Notes: generated from the letters alone by a model not told the origin. Positions 45,693 through 56,728 are shown, numbered from the stretch's first letter. The stretch is DNA of 64,000 bases from Heterobilharzia americana (GCA_944470555.2 OX104129.1:67697747-67761746), one strand, 5' to 3'. Numbers and translations: made by a program.

Positions 45693-45799
45693 CGAAGTGA
45701 AGATGATTAGTTTAAATTCATCAGTGATCCAGTCGTCTTATCAACTTCACGCGGCAAACTTTACATAACAAACAATATTCCAAAGTAATCCTTTACTTG

Positions 45800-46035
45800 G
45801 TGGCTAACTGTGGAATCAAGGACGCGCATCCCTTCTTATTAGGGACTCGTCAGCGGGATGCAACTGTACCCCAGTGAATGATGTAGTTCTCCCTAATATC
45901 CGAACCTCGTACTTATCACTTCAGAAGCCAAAGCGTCATGCGCTAGGCCATTGGGGCACCAGACTATCGGGATATCCGCATAGAACCTTATCTGCCAACA
46001 AACGTCGATCAATTCAACCCAATATGACGATGGGA
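45800..46035 (-). mobile_element. S1 element, decayed hammerhead
   Basis: The minus strand reads CTGACGA and GTCCC, but the partner strand is AAGAAGG and GAAA is lost. Head and leader segments follow to 46035. Confidence 0.7.
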
Positions 46036-46139
46036 AACTGCAATTATTAACAAATAATAGCATTCCGAAGTGTTTTTTTTAAATCTAGAACAGTCGAGGT
46101 AGCCTAAATATCGTTAATTATTAGATTTTTGAGATGAAT

Positions 46140-46710
46140 GGGGATTTTAATTTTGAGATAGTACCCATAACGGACTGACATCAGTTGGGGAACCATTGAT
46201 AACCTGAGAGCACTGGATTACTGTTTCGTCCTAGTATGGGACTCTTCAGCAGTACGCACCCGCAACCCGGCTAGAGGTCGAACTCAGGGTCTTCGAGTCA
46301 TACGGTGAACATGTTGACCATTCAGCTACTGGGTCGGAGTTCAATGGTTCACAGTTTCCTACTTTTATCAAATCACGATTTAGAGCTACTACCACACAAT
46401 ATCTTCAGATGGCATCCAATTCCCTTCCGAATGGTTGACCCCTCAGGTCACGGCTCTTCATCAGAACTTCGGAATATCCATCTGGAAGCATGCCACTAAC
46501 GAGCACTATACAAAAGTTGGAAACTGTGAACCATTGAACTATGACCCAGTAGGTGAATGGTTCGCCGTGGAACCTGAAGGTCCTGAGTTCGACCATCAGC
46601 TGAGTCAGGAGCGCGTACTGATGAAGAGTCACTACTAGGAAAAACAGCTATCCAGTTCTCAGAAGGTTTTTAATGGTTCCCTGAATGATGTCAGTTTGTG
46701 GTGAATAGTA
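46140..46710. mobile_element. S2 elements, long inverted pair
   Basis: The minus arm 46140-46345 and plus arm 46530-46710 flank about 180 bases with GAACTTCGGAATATCCATC. Each arm has the tRNA-like head (for example CCCAGTAGGTGAATGGTTCG), hammerhead and the GATGTCAGT...GTGAATA tail. The plus hammerhead is decayed (TGATGAAGAGTCAC, then AAAAC). Confidence 0.8.
46210..46258 (-). ncRNA. S2 hammerhead candidate
   Basis: GTACTG, CTGAAGA, stem II GTCC-CATACTA-GGAC, GAAACAG, TAATC, CAGTGC. Core bases complete and ACTG/CAGT closes stem I. Stem III is reduced to one pair. Confidence 0.55.
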
Positions 46711-46866
46711 CCATAAAATATTGGATTACTTGTTGTTATAATGGTTCAAATATTACTATTAATGGTAAAAAGCAGGTAGGCTGGTTCCAATACACCGAAT
46801 AGCATATGCTGGTGTTTAACAAATAAATAAACCGGATTAGTCATCAATGCAATGACAACAATAATG

Positions 46867-46891
46867 ACACACACACACACACACACACACA
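46867..46891. repeat. (AC)n microsatellite
   Basis: About 12 AC units. Confidence 0.95.
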
Positions 46892-46994
46892 TAGGCGCCA
46901 ATTTACCAATAATGTCACTAAAATTTGTTTAATCATGCTAATGATAATCATTTGATGATAAAGTGGGTGATTGAGATGAAATACTATTTGTACT

Positions 46995-47070
46995 GGGTGG
47001 TGATTGAAGGTGAGATGAAAATCTGGACCACGGCCGGATTCGAACCAGAGACCAACGTCGGCAGCAGAGA
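46995..47070 (-). mobile_element. T1 SINE fragment
   Basis: GGTGATTGAAGGTGAGATGA, then CCGGATTCGAACCAGAGACC: tail to B-box on the minus strand. Confidence 0.75.
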
Positions 47071-47390
47071 GAAAACACGTAGACATTATTAATATTATTC
47101 ACAGTGAACTGAACAACATTCAGGTGACCTAAATTGGTACATGATGAACCTGTCTCGCCATACGCCTTATATAACTACCTTCACAGAAGCTGTTGAATTG
47201 ATAAATGCACATGGGAGTGACAGAATCATGTATTGATTGGTCACGGGAGTGCAACCAATTTCATGTTGTATAGTCCTGAGTGCAGATCGAATTCTATCGA
47301 TCATATTTGCAATGTGGCAACCAAGCTAGGAAGCTCAGCATCGCGGTGCACATTAGTAGATGTTAGTTGGTTGGAGGCTATCGGCAGAAA

Positions 47391-47435
47391 GCCCTGGACC
47401 TAGGTTTCGTGCTTCTTGGCACTCGCCAGCAAGGC
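47391..47435 (-). ncRNA. S3 hammerhead candidate
   Basis: GCCTTG, CTGGCGA (A6 changed to G), stem II GTGC-CAAGAA-GCAC, GAA, self-complementary stem III ACCTAGGT, C, CAGGGC. GCCTTG and CAGGGC form six pairs including one G·U. Apart from A6 the whole fold is present. Confidence 0.6.
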
Positions 47436-47788
47436 GTATCTGCAACCTCGACGGATCTGATTTCCCGCCTGAGATTCGAACCCGCGTCACCCAGTGTTGT
47501 AGTCAGCGACTTTACCACTGAGCTACTCGGGCCGCGACTGACCTACTGTAGGACTGGCTTACATGTATTGATTGCATTGCAAATATGATCGATAGAATTC
47601 GATCTGCACTCAGGACTAGACAACATGAAGTTGGTTGCACTCCCGTGACCAATAAATACATGTAAGCCAGTCCTACACGAGGTCAGTCGCAGCCCGAATA
47701 GCTCAGTGTAAAAGACGCTGACTACAACACTGGGTGACGCGGGTTCGAATCTCTGGCGGGAAATCAGATCCGTCGAGGTTGCAGATAC

Positions 47789-47833
47789 GCCTTGCCGGCT
47801 AGTGCCAAGAAGCACGAAACCTAGATCCAGGGC
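47789..47833 (+). ncRNA. S3 hammerhead relic
   Basis: Same layout as 47391-47435: GCCTTG, stem II GTGC-CAAGAA-GCAC, GAAA, ACCTAGAT, C, CAGGGC. The catalytic strand has decayed to CCGGCTA. Confidence 0.55.
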
Positions 47834-48011
47834 TTCCTGCCGATTGCCTCCACCCAACTAATATCTAGTGACAGAATCAGGCAGATTTATTTCTTGCACA
47901 CAGAATCGCGCGGTTGTAGAAGATAAAACATAACTTAGCGGTTGGGAGGACTCTTTGCAGGGCTCTATATGCGTTATGTGATAATCTCACTGACAATGTC
48001 ACATTTAGATT

Positions 48012-48545
48012 CCAGTTTCAAGGGGATTTTCTTCTTTGGGCCTGTTGACATTCTTGACTTAAACTCAGTAACACTGATACATACTTAGTTACCAACTTCG
48101 CTGGATAGCCATTCCTATTAAGTATGTCATAGATGGTGGCGAAATCTTCCTGTATAGCATAATATGAACAGATGGCTGTGCTACGATATGCTATGTATTT
48201 CACCAGGGTCCGGTTATATTGAAGGGGTAGGCCATTAAAGAAGTACGTGTATCCACCCGTTGATTTTGGCTTTCTATATACACTTGGTTTCAGAGTTCCA
48301 TCTAACCTTCTTACCAGCAGAACATTAATAAATAGGATACTGTCATTTTGTTCCTCTTCTGTTGTGAATTTCACTGACTATTAAGAACAGTATAGTTACC
48401 AGTTTCATTGTTAAGAGCTATAAAGATGTAATCTATGAGACGACAATATAATTCTAACGGACTGATTGTTACATTCAGACGACCATTCTCTAGTTTTGCC
48501 GAAAAAAATAACCTGCTAATATTGGACTAATTGGTTTTGTGTTAG
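48012..48545 (-). pseudogene. Penelope-like reverse transcriptase relic
   Basis: The minus strand begins SPILAGYFFSAKLENGRL, then ISPLELYCRLIDYIF, the RT motif C region of PLEs (usually RYVDDIF). DY replaces the catalytic DD. After a stop and frameshift, an open stretch of 118 codons (48018-48374) reads ILFINVLLVRRLDGTLKPSV, then YRKPKSTGGYTYFFN and ILNRNGYPAKLVTK, the PLE thumb region in the expected order. It lacks the endonuclease, which would lie below 48012, where S3 sequence begins. Confidence 0.75.
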
Positions 48546-48599
48546 GAGTCAGTGAGGGGAGAACTAAACTAGTTTTCTTGCTTGCTGATAATCACAATT

Positions 48600-48690
48600 T
48601 CAGATACAGTTTACTGATGAGTGCCAGCAAGTACCAAGCCTCGGCAAAACAGAGTTTCCTCCCAATTGAGTCAAAGTATTTAACTGCTGG
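48600..48690 (+). repeat. S3 element fragment
   Basis: CTGATGA and GTGCCAGCAAGTAC, then the TTTCCTCCCAATTGA tail; GAAA and stem III have decayed. Confidence 0.55.
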
Positions 48691-48839
48691 GTACTAAAGA
48701 ATTCTTAGTACAGAAAACAATGAATTCCATCAGATTAATAGACCGTTGGGCGATGGTGAAATGTATATAAACTACCTATTAGCCCCCATATGTAGGCACA
48801 ACAACTTAGGTTATTTAGTGAAACCAGTAACTAACTTCT

Positions 48840-48955
48840 GGATCGAATTGATTGACCTCTGTTGGCGTATGGGCTTTCATGCGAAGGCCTGAATACGGTC
48901 TGATTATTCATTATGTTGTATTTGCTTAGTGGGACCACATCACTAACTTAGATGC
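48840..48955. mobile_element. S1 fragments, inverted
   Basis: Minus-strand leader (GATCGAATTGATTGACCTC, ATGGGCTTTCATGCGAAGG) followed by a short plus-strand piece after the B-box (GGGACCACATCACTAAC). Confidence 0.6.
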
Positions 48956-48962
48956 AGGACTA

Positions 48963-49097
48963 GGAGACTTTAAAGGCCACCCTAGCAACAACTGTAAGAA
49001 TCAACCAGACTTAAGTATTTTATAAAAATCTGCCTTTACAACCGAAATGAAGAAATCTGATTGGTTATTTCAGTCGTTGCTAGGATGCCCTTTAAAA
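48963..49097. repeat. M1 fold-back MITE
   Basis: GACTTTAAAGGCCACCCTAG at the left, CTGATTGGTTATTTCAGTCG and GCTAGGATGCCCTTTAAAA at the right. Confidence 0.85.
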
Positions 49098-49620
49098 CAA
49101 GTTTTGTCAAGCTTTGACAACCATACTTTAAATAGTATAGTAACATACAGACAATGCCTAAAAGTATAGCATGTTTTTGCGCCTCAAACCGTATCTTTGT
49201 TTGTGTGTGTGTACATGAAGACAACTAACGTACACCATTACAAACAATCTAAGAGATACTTGTACGACCACTATTATGACTAATTATCGGATAAATTCAA
49301 GTCCCCAACCTGTAAACCAATTTTAAGTAGACACCTAAACTAAATAACAAAAACAGAAAATTGGATATACACTTGCAAAAAAGAGGAAGAGAGTAAACAG
49401 CGAAGCAACGTAAATGAATATTTTGAAGAGGAAAGAATAATGAATTGATGAATGAATGAGTGAGTGAGTGAATGAATCGACAAAATCCCGCATAGGATAC
49501 ATGAACAGTGATAACGCTAATAAATATGGGAAAATTAACTCTGACGACGCTATAGATTATGAAGTGTGTATGTGTGCCATACACGATAACACAGACATGA
49601 TGGAACAGTGAATAAAATTT
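49098..49620. other. No recognisable feature
   Basis: A GAAT/GAGT short repeat lies at about 49440-49475. The long minus-strand ORF here is low-complexity. Confidence 0.5.
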
Positions 49621-49624
49621 GGAG

Positions 49625-49945
49625 GTTTGTGAGAATTTATTTATTGATTTCATGTAGATACTCACCACAAACTGACATTTCTTGGAGAAACATTGAAAAC
49701 CTGAGAGTACTGGAGTCTCGTTTCTAATGAGAAGCCGTGACTGGTGGGACAAAGCTAGTCAGATGTGAGGACAGTTACTCAACGACGACATTGGATAGAG
49801 GTCACACTATATCTTGAACTGATAGAGGTGAGAAATATGAACTATTGAAAGTCAACGTAGTGGCTCAATGGCAAAGTGTTGGCCACGGAACTTGACAGTC
49901 CTCGGCTCGACCCCTGGCGGGGGCATGGCTGCACACTGCTGATAA
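49625..49945. mobile_element. S2 elements, inverted pair
   Basis: Minus-arm tail and decayed hammerhead at 49640-49740. The centre has GATGTGAGGACAGTTACTC, as in the S2 copy at 63250. The plus arm has a tRNA-like head (GTGGCTCAATGGCAAAG; B-box GGCTCGACCCC) and a truncated core CTGATAA. Confidence 0.7.
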
Positions 49946-50361
49946 GTTGATATTAACTAGGTAATATGCTGTTCGAAGGGACATAACAAAGGACTGTATC
50001 ATCTTTTATACAAACTTACGCAACGATGTCAATAAATAACTGATACACACACATGGGAGAGGACGACACTAATCTTAACTTATTGAAACCTGTAAGTCAT
50101 CTAACTGTTAAGAAAGAAACTCGGAATACATCAGAGAAGGTCAGCTTAATTAATATACTGAAAATAAGTGCTTGAGCGAAAATACTCTTATCCGGTGATT
50201 TCATTCACTAAGCTATACAATCTCCTTTATATACAATTTTCCTCGGTGAAAATGTACAATTTGGTACGTGTGTAACAGCAGTTAGTTAAACATGGCAACA
50301 AGCACGGTGATAAACAAAAAAATGAAATGTAATTTCCATCCTAAAATCATCAAAAGAACAA

Positions 50362-50503
50362 CTTTAAAGATGACCTTAGCAACAACTGAAATGACCAATC
50401 AAACTTTGGCATTTCTCCTGGAAAAGTACTTTTTCATAAAATAAAGGAATGTAATTGGCTGTTTCATCAGTTGCTACGGTGGCCTTTAAAGTCACCCGGT
50501 CAA
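50362..50503. repeat. M1 fold-back MITE
   Basis: ACTTTAAAGATGACCTTAGC at the left; GTTGCTACGGTGGCCTTTAA and AGTCACC at the right. Confidence 0.85.
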
Positions 50504-51175
50504 GATGTTTATGGATATTGAAAAGTAATCGAAAGGCGTATTAACCAGTAAGGTTAAACTGTCTTAACCTAAAATTGCGGGGTTCCCTAGACCAGTGAGT
50601 ATTACTCAAGATGTTGTAGAATGGGTTGAGTAACGTGTCAAAATATTTAGTGAGTGACTTGTTATAACGGGGGGGGGGGGTATACAAACAATGAATAGTT
50701 AGTAATATATGAGCACTGAGTGGAGTGAAAGAATTAGAAAGGACGGGTGACGTTTTGAAAGGAACAAGGGTTGGACAGGTCTCTGTCGTATGCATAGCTC
50801 AAAATTTGAAATCTGAAATACTAAAGCTTCAGCAATACGAAGGAGGTAGATGGGGGTACTGACTTCGGCAGCTTTCTTTTCATTCTGTAAGTAACTTCAA
50901 AAGGAGGTGGTTGCTGAGATTTAAAGAATCGTGTCGACATGGTGTTCCATTACTGTACTTCTTTGTAGCCACGCAGGATAATGTTCTTGAACAGGATCAG
51001 CGTCTAACGACCAATGTACCCGACTACATAGGAGCAAGTGAACTGATATACACACAAGATCTTGTCTTTCAGCCATTTCTTAAGTAAATGGAGGCTAGTG
51101 AACACTACTCTGAGAGTTGCTGTGAAGAAAGTTCTCAGGGATGCTGGGATCGTCCCCTTTAGGATGTCAGCGTTT
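50504..51175. other. No confident feature; contains poly-G at 50670-50680
   Basis: An 11-base G run is the only distinct item. The minus-strand ORF at 50541-50795 lacks known motifs. Confidence 0.5.
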
Positions 51176-51179
51176 GGTG

Positions 51180-51372
51180 GGTGTAAATAACGACTAAACT
51201 TGCCATTAATGGTAAGTCTCTGATTGCAGCACTGGGTAACGTGGGTTCGAGTCTCGGACAGGACATCACTTCCACCGAGGCTACAGATGCGCCCTGCTCA
51301 TGAGTGACAGCAGGCAAGAAACCTAGATCAAGCAGGGCTTCCTGCTGATTTCCCCCATCCAATTAGCATCGA
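51180..51372 (+). mobile_element. S3 element
   Basis: B-box GTGGGTTCGAGTCTCGG, hammerhead 51290-51340 with GCCCTG, CTCATGA (G5 changed), GTGAC...GGCAA, GAAACCTAGATC and AGCAGGGC, then the TTCCTGCTGATT tail. Inactive by its core mutations. Confidence 0.7.
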
Positions 51373-51685
51373 TTGTTTGTCTGCTTACATACCTTATCAC
51401 TGTATCTGTCAACACACTCAGCTAATAGCGCACAATATAACATCCATATGACACAGGAATTACATCATATGATTTTATCAAAGTCTAGTACACAAGTGAT
51501 AGCATAAAGTCATCCAGATCCATTACCATTGGCCAAATTTGATTTCATTAGTAGAAATACTGTAAACAATCAACTCACTTAGGAAGGCTATTTGATTACG
51601 TGCTGTCCACACACAGCTTTGGGTGACCGATTCACATGGACAAACAATCCAACAAACGATGGTATCCTATGTATATCGTTCTTTA
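51373..51685. other. No recognisable feature
   Basis: Unassigned DNA between S3 and S1 copies. Confidence 0.5.
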
Positions 51686-51689
51686 GTGA

Positions 51690-51785
51690 GAAAAATATCC
51701 CTCACTGGGAGGCAGGCACATCCAGCTGATGAGTCTCGAATAGGACGAAATGCGCATCCTAGATTCCACCCAAGCTCCCATCCAT
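51690..51785 (+). mobile_element. S1 element, 3' part
   Basis: Starts within the segment after the B-box, includes the hammerhead 51720-51765, and ends GATTCCACCC. Confidence 0.75.
51720..51765 (+). ncRNA. S1 hammerhead ribozyme, core intact
   Basis: ATCCAG, CTGATGA, stem II GTCT-CGAATA-GGAC (one G·U pair), GAA, stem III ATGCGCAT, C, CTAGAT. Stem I has five of six pairs. All catalytic residues are present. Confidence 0.75.
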
Positions 51786-51787
51786 AG

Positions 51788-52230
51788 GCGACTTTGAAGG
51801 TCATTCTAGCAACTGGTTAAATAATCAATCAAGTTTCGGTATTCCGGCCAGAAAGGTAGTTTTTCATAAAATACACAGGCCTCAGTAGTTGGACTTTGTT
51901 AGGGTGACTTTAAAGGCCACCCCAGAAACTAGTGAGACAGTTAATTAGGTTCCTTTGTTTCATAGTACATTCCCAAGCAAAATACCGAAACCTGATTGAT
52001 ATAAGCGTAGAACCTAGGCACCATGGTAGGTTGTAATTCCATTTCAGTTTGTTTATTAGAACTGTCCACAGAGAAACAGTATTATTTACTAAATAGCCCT
52101 TTTCGTAAATTTTCATATAATTTATTGTCTACATTCATATTAACAGTTCTAATAAACAGCCTAAAATGGAAATCTGACTGATTACCTTGCTGGTTGTTAC
52201 AGTGGCTCTTTAAAGTCAAACGATAAACTG
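51788..52230. repeat. Two M1 MITEs, the second interrupted
   Basis: Unit 1 at 51788-51905. Unit 2 starts at 51906 with GGTGACTTTAAAGGCCACCC and ends at 52160-52230 with CTGACTGATTACCTTGC and GTGGCTCTTTAAAGTC. About 140 bases of unrelated sequence split it near 52015-52155. Confidence 0.75.
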
Positions 52231-52378
52231 AATCTCCATATGAATCATAAATTTATCACTACGATATATATGCGTCTAGATGATGTGTGCTTTATGGAAT
52301 AGATCATATTTTGATCGTACATTCCAGACATTAGAACTATCAGATCATAAAGTGTGTAGTTTTATTTGTTCATTAAGA

Positions 52379-53756
52379 TCAGGAGTAAGACAAGGCTGCC
52401 GCTTACTATCACCGATCATCTTCCTGATTTTGGTCGACTGGATCATGCAGCACACAATTGTGAGGAGCGAGAAGATGGGCACACTCTGTTTGACCGATGA
52501 AAAGACCACAGAAGGAGATTTGCATTTCGCCGATGATTTATGTCTAATGTCTTGGGGCACAAACTAGAAGATCTACAGGCGAAAACTAACAAGTTAACAG
52601 AAGAGGCAGATAAAACGGGCTTCAAGTGAATGTAGAGAAGTCGGTGATGAAGATACCCAACCAACAAGAACAACAACAACAAGCATCAACCATCATGAAC
52701 GGGAGAAACCTAAAGGAAGTAGTCTCTTTCACCTAACTACCTACCCAGGCAGCATCGTTTCAACCACAGGCTGCACAAAAGAGGATGTCAAAACCAGGAT
52801 CGGAAAACAGGAAGACAGGCTTTCACTAATCTGAAATCAGTGTGGAGATCAACTTTACTCAGCATAAAGCCTGAACAAGAACCGGATTTTCAACACCAAT
52901 GTCAGTCAAGTCAGTGCTTCTATATTATGGTTGATAGAGTCGGCGCGTTAAGACAGGCGTTTCCAACAAACTACAGACATTCATCAACAGCTGCCGCCTA
53001 CACTCACTCGATACTGCAGATGAGGTCAAATGGCCAGAATAATAAGAATAAGCAGCAACGAACTCTGGCTGGCAACGAGAACCAACCAAGAACCTATCAC
53101 CCAACAAATATGCAGAAGGGGAAAGTGGAGATGGATTGGGCATACAGTGATAAGGCCGATTGGGGACATCACGCGCCAGGCCAGACCGCACCGTCAAGTG
53201 GAATCCAAAGGGAAAACCTCAAGTTGGGCTTTGGAGGCGAGAGTGACATGGAGGAGATTGTGTGAGGAAGAAATGAAAGCTTGTGGGTAGTTGTACGTAG
53301 CGACAAAAGGCAGCCAATAGAGGAGTTTTCAAGTCATGATCAGATCACGTTCAGGTCATGATTTATGCATGCGCTGACATAAGGACCTGATTGGAGAAAT
53401 TCGACCTCATACAAGAAATCTGATTGGTTCATTTGTGGCTTCTGAGAGTTTTGTAACTACATATATGTCATGTATTTGTCTAATAAAAATTGTTGTCACT
53501 GTTCTTGCAGTCACAGGCCGTCTTTGTCTTCTGATTTTTTCCGCGGCTCAGTGAAGCAGAAGGTACAGAGGGAGGTCAGTCGTAAAGTTATTCGGTTGAG
53601 GTGTCCATTGAGTCTCGGTATCATTATACCCACGCGCGCAACCCCACCACTCGGTCATAACAGTAGTCGTGGCACCAGGTTGAGAATACTGCAGAGAAGA
53701 GAGTGGGATGGAGACGTGCTACTGAAGCGGTATGTTCCACTAGGAACCCAAGGGAA
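52379..53756 (+). mobile_element. LnA LINE, 5'-truncated, interrupted by a solo LTR
   Basis: Begins at RT motif B (GVRQGCR.LSPIIFLILVDWI), has motif C as LHFADDLCLMS, intact at the residue level, then the ETW-type and WIGH blocks in broken frames. The 3' end CACTAGGAACCCAAGGGA is at about 53740-53756. The sequence is split at 53291/53663 by the LTR. This copy shows the FADD motif that the full-length copy has lost. Confidence 0.85.
53292..53662 (+). mobile_element. Solo LTR of a retrotransposon
   Basis: 371 bases that begin TGTACGTAGCGAC and end GGTCATAACA (TG...CA, with TGT/ACA inverse ends). They are flanked by the 5-base duplication GTAGT at 53287-53291 and 53663-53667. Removing it joins GGGTAGT to CGTGG and restores LnA sequence. 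It has a possible TATA-like CATATATG near 53460 and a polyadenylation-like CTAATAAAAATTG near 53480. Knowledge: 5-bp duplications fit Ty3/gypsy-type LTR elements, which are known in schistosomes. Orientation is chosen from the polyadenylation-like signal. Confidence 0.8.
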
Positions 53757-53759
53757 AAA

Positions 53760-54615
53760 AATAATTCAAATAACTGCTGCTTATATTTATCACTATTGTT
53801 CATGTGATAGCTAGTGATCAAACAATAAATAATGAAGCTTAACTTAGTTACAGGTGTGTGTATATATACTACGCTATGAGTCATACTTGTCACATGACAG
53901 CTTCAATATTCACCAATCAATAAGATTGAAGGAAATGAAGAGCCGTTTGAACTCATGAAGCATTACATGAAAGTCAATAAGTACCATTTTGACAATCTCA
54001 TAATCTCAAATTTATGCATTTCAAATATCGTCAAAATGCAGTAATACATTTTACCATCAAAAAAGTAATATCATCTATATAGATAAATGAATATTTGGAT
54101 AATTAGTTACACATACGCATGCATACACACACACACACACACACTTCACTCATAGAATCTTGCAACAACAGTACGACTGTATAGTGAAAAACAATTATGC
54201 TCAGGATAGTGAGATATAAAGGAAGATAGTTTTTTGGGTGAGGGTAAGGAGTAGTAAGGGAGTGTAGGGGACAAAGAGAAGGAGAATAGATGTGAAAATG
54301 TACAGTAAGTAACATGTGCCAATCAATCAAATAGGATAACAGTCTTGATTATTAATATTATTATGACGGTAATATTCGCTAATACACATTGTGTGCAAAT
54401 CCTATTGTCTTATTTCTTAAAAAAAAAGGGGAACAGAAGACAGAAGTAATATGTCCAATGTACTTAATTCACTGCTAGAAGCCTAGACAGAATAATCAAG
54501 TAGTTAACTTAGTAATTTTCTATGCAAATATAAATCCATTGAGAGAAATGACAAGATATGGAATCAGTATGAAATGAATGACAGAGCAGAACGAAGGAAA
54601 ATATTATTTGGTCTA
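53760..54615. other. Unassigned; (CA)n at 54126-54145
   Basis: A CA repeat, and a GAGG/AAGG-rich stretch near 54235-54300. No gene seen. Confidence 0.55.
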
Positions 54616-54619
54616 ATTT

Positions 54620-55105
54620 CCTGTCGTTGATTGGACCGAACTGGTCGACCACTGCTGGCAAATGGCCTTCTGCTTGGATACCTCGATATTGCCGGTAACT
54701 TCAGTTTGATAGTAATGATGGACAGTGGCTAGCAGTGGAATCCAGGACGAGTTTCGTTCGATTTGGGTGTTGTCGGTTGGATGAAAATACTGGCAATATC
54801 GAGGCATCTACACAGGAGCCCATATGCCAGTAGTGGTCGACCAGTTCGGCCCAATCAACGACGGAGATTCATGAGCTATAACGTTAAGAGAAAACATACA
54901 ACTCTGTAATATACCCGTGATTGTTGTGACCCAGTGGCCTAATGGATAACTCTCTGGCGTTTAAAGCGATTGGTATTAGGTTCCAGACCTAGTGGGAAAG
55001 AAATCACTCACTAGAAGACAGGTAGATCCAACCGCTGAGTCCCAAATAGGACGAAAGGCGCGTCCTGGATTCAACTGTTGGCCACTATCCATTATTAACC
55101 ACTTG
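54620..55105. mobile_element. S1 elements, inverted pair
   Basis: Minus arm 54620-54785 (leader plus a hammerhead decayed to GACAACACC/ACGAAAC). Plus arm 54790-55102 with full leader, tRNA-like head (GCCTAATGGATAACTC) and a hammerhead with GTCC/GGAC and GAAA intact but CTGANGA changed to CCGCTGA. Confidence 0.8.
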
Positions 55106-55224
55106 CAATTTGGTCTTAACGTCATTGAATGACAGCTGTGATGGCAGTCTGCATTCGCCAGATGTCATCAAAACTTTTCAGTAAATTATCCCAACTTTAA
55201 TAAAACGTTGGGCAACAGTATTTA

Positions 55225-55400
55225 TGTTACTCCAGTTGGTATTCATCATGAAGGAACATTGGAGACCTGAGAGTACTGAACAGCTGCTTCCTCATAGTAT
55301 GGGATTCCTCAGCAGTGCGCACTCATGACCTTGCCCTGCCAGAGATCGAACCCAGGGCCTTCGGGTTCCGTGGCCAACATGCAGCGATTGAACCAATCAG
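55225..55400 (-). mobile_element. S2 element
   Basis: Minus-strand head with B-box GGGTTCGATCTCTGG, then CTGAGGA, ATCCCATACTATGAG, GAAGC and CAGCTG. Core damaged at stem II and GAAA. Confidence 0.7.
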
Positions 55401-55439
55401 TAGTATATGTAGCTCAGTCCTTCTGCTTGCCTTCTTGAT

Positions 55440-56560
55440 CCTATTCTTAGTATCAAGCTGTTTAAAGTCTATGATCTGTATATTTCAGTTTCTCTATAAG
55501 AAGGTATGGTGGAGTTTCACAATCCGGTTACGCTTATTTATGTCATTCTCTTCAGGAAGTCAGAATCTATTAAGGATTTACTTTGAATATTTGGACAAAT
55601 CTGCTGTCATAGTTGTGTCTTAACAGCATTTCAAAGTGTTTCAAGTTAATGAATTTACCATTACTATAGAGAATTGGTATATGACGTCGGTTAACCAGCA
55701 GAACATGCAGTGAAACGCTTAAATAAAACTGACTGACAGACAGTTTTGACGTAGAACCTCAGATGGGCTAGTATTAGGGGTATTTAAGAATGGGGATCGA
55801 AAATTATCGGTCACATTGGATGAATTGCTAGCAAGAGTATTGGAATCAGATATTATTCCCCCCCCCCTAATTAGTCTCAATCGCTGATTTTCCCAGACTT
55901 CGAGAAAACATGTAAATCCTCCTATGATAACCACAGAGGAATCACCCTTATTAATATAGTGTCTCAGATTCTCTATGACATAATCACTAGACTTTTAAGC
56001 GAGACTCAGGAACAGCACATCTGAGAAAATCAGTCAGGTTACAAACTTCGTCATGTGTATATTGACCAAGTCTTCATCCTGCACCAAGTTGTCCAACTAG
56101 TTGCATTTCTTGACCTGATGGTTGCCTACAATTCTGTCAACTGAGAGGTTTAATGAATAAATCTTACAATGTAAAGGTTGCTGGGTAAGTACATCACCGT
56201 GTTGAATGCTTTGCATTCGAACATTTGTGGGTACGTTAGATCTTACGACAAGATGAGTTGTGCACCTGGAGAGGTATCCCTCGTGTCCACCCTCTTCATT
56301 CTTATTTAATTTACTATACACGTACTTATGGAGGTCTGGATCCCATCATCTGATATTACAGGGACTGACCTTGTCCCAAGAGGCTTCTTAATAGATATGG
56401 ATGACATCTTGACACCGATACAGAAGGCTCGAATAGCATGTTCCACCTTACACTATCTATATCATCAGCGCCGTTATCAAAATCAACATTCGACCAGGCA
56501 TTACTGCGTAACGGTCCAAGTTGTCACGTCTTATATCACCGCATCAAGTAACAAGGCAAT
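55440..56560 (+). pseudogene. LnB (SR2/RTE-type) LINE reverse transcriptase relic
   Basis: Broken frames read SSYDNHRGITLINIVSQILY, then ENQSGY...YIDQVFILHQ, then VAFLDLMVAYNSVN (motif A), CPPSSFLFNL (motif B end) and PIQKARIACSTLHYLYHQRR after motif C. This is the usual RT order of SR2-type LINEs. A poly-C run lies near 55860. Confidence 0.75.
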
Positions 56561-56728
56561 AAAATGAAAGGGGAAGAAGGAAAGAAAATCGATCAAAGGA
56601 AGTACAGGTAGGAAATAGTAAAAGAGAAGAAGGAACAATGAGAAAATAATGAGATTAAGTATAGCGGTCAAGATAACGATAATGTGTACATACATCTGCG
56701 CCACCGACATCGGTTCTCAGCCATATCA

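Larger units (their letters stand above)
47215..47880. mobile_element. S3 elements, large near-perfect palindrome
   Basis: The plus-strand order 47215-47590 is the inverse of 47540-47880. The minus arm has the inverse of GAATCTCAGGCGGG and the hammerhead 47391-47435. The plus arm has the tRNA-like head CCCGAATAGCTCAGTGTAAA (A-box), GCGGGTTCGAATCTC (B-box) and hammerhead 47789-47833. The translations of both arms match over ~60 residues, which is a consequence of the inverted repeat, not a protein. Confidence 0.85.

Noticed and set aside
47690..47762. tRNA-like sequence with A-box and B-box
   Set aside because: It is the S3 head, repeated in inverse 300 bases away and followed by the hammerhead and S3 tail.
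47367..47857. Two similar ORFs of 73 and 104 residues
   Set aside because: They are translations of the two arms of the S3 palindrome, including tRNA-like sequence.
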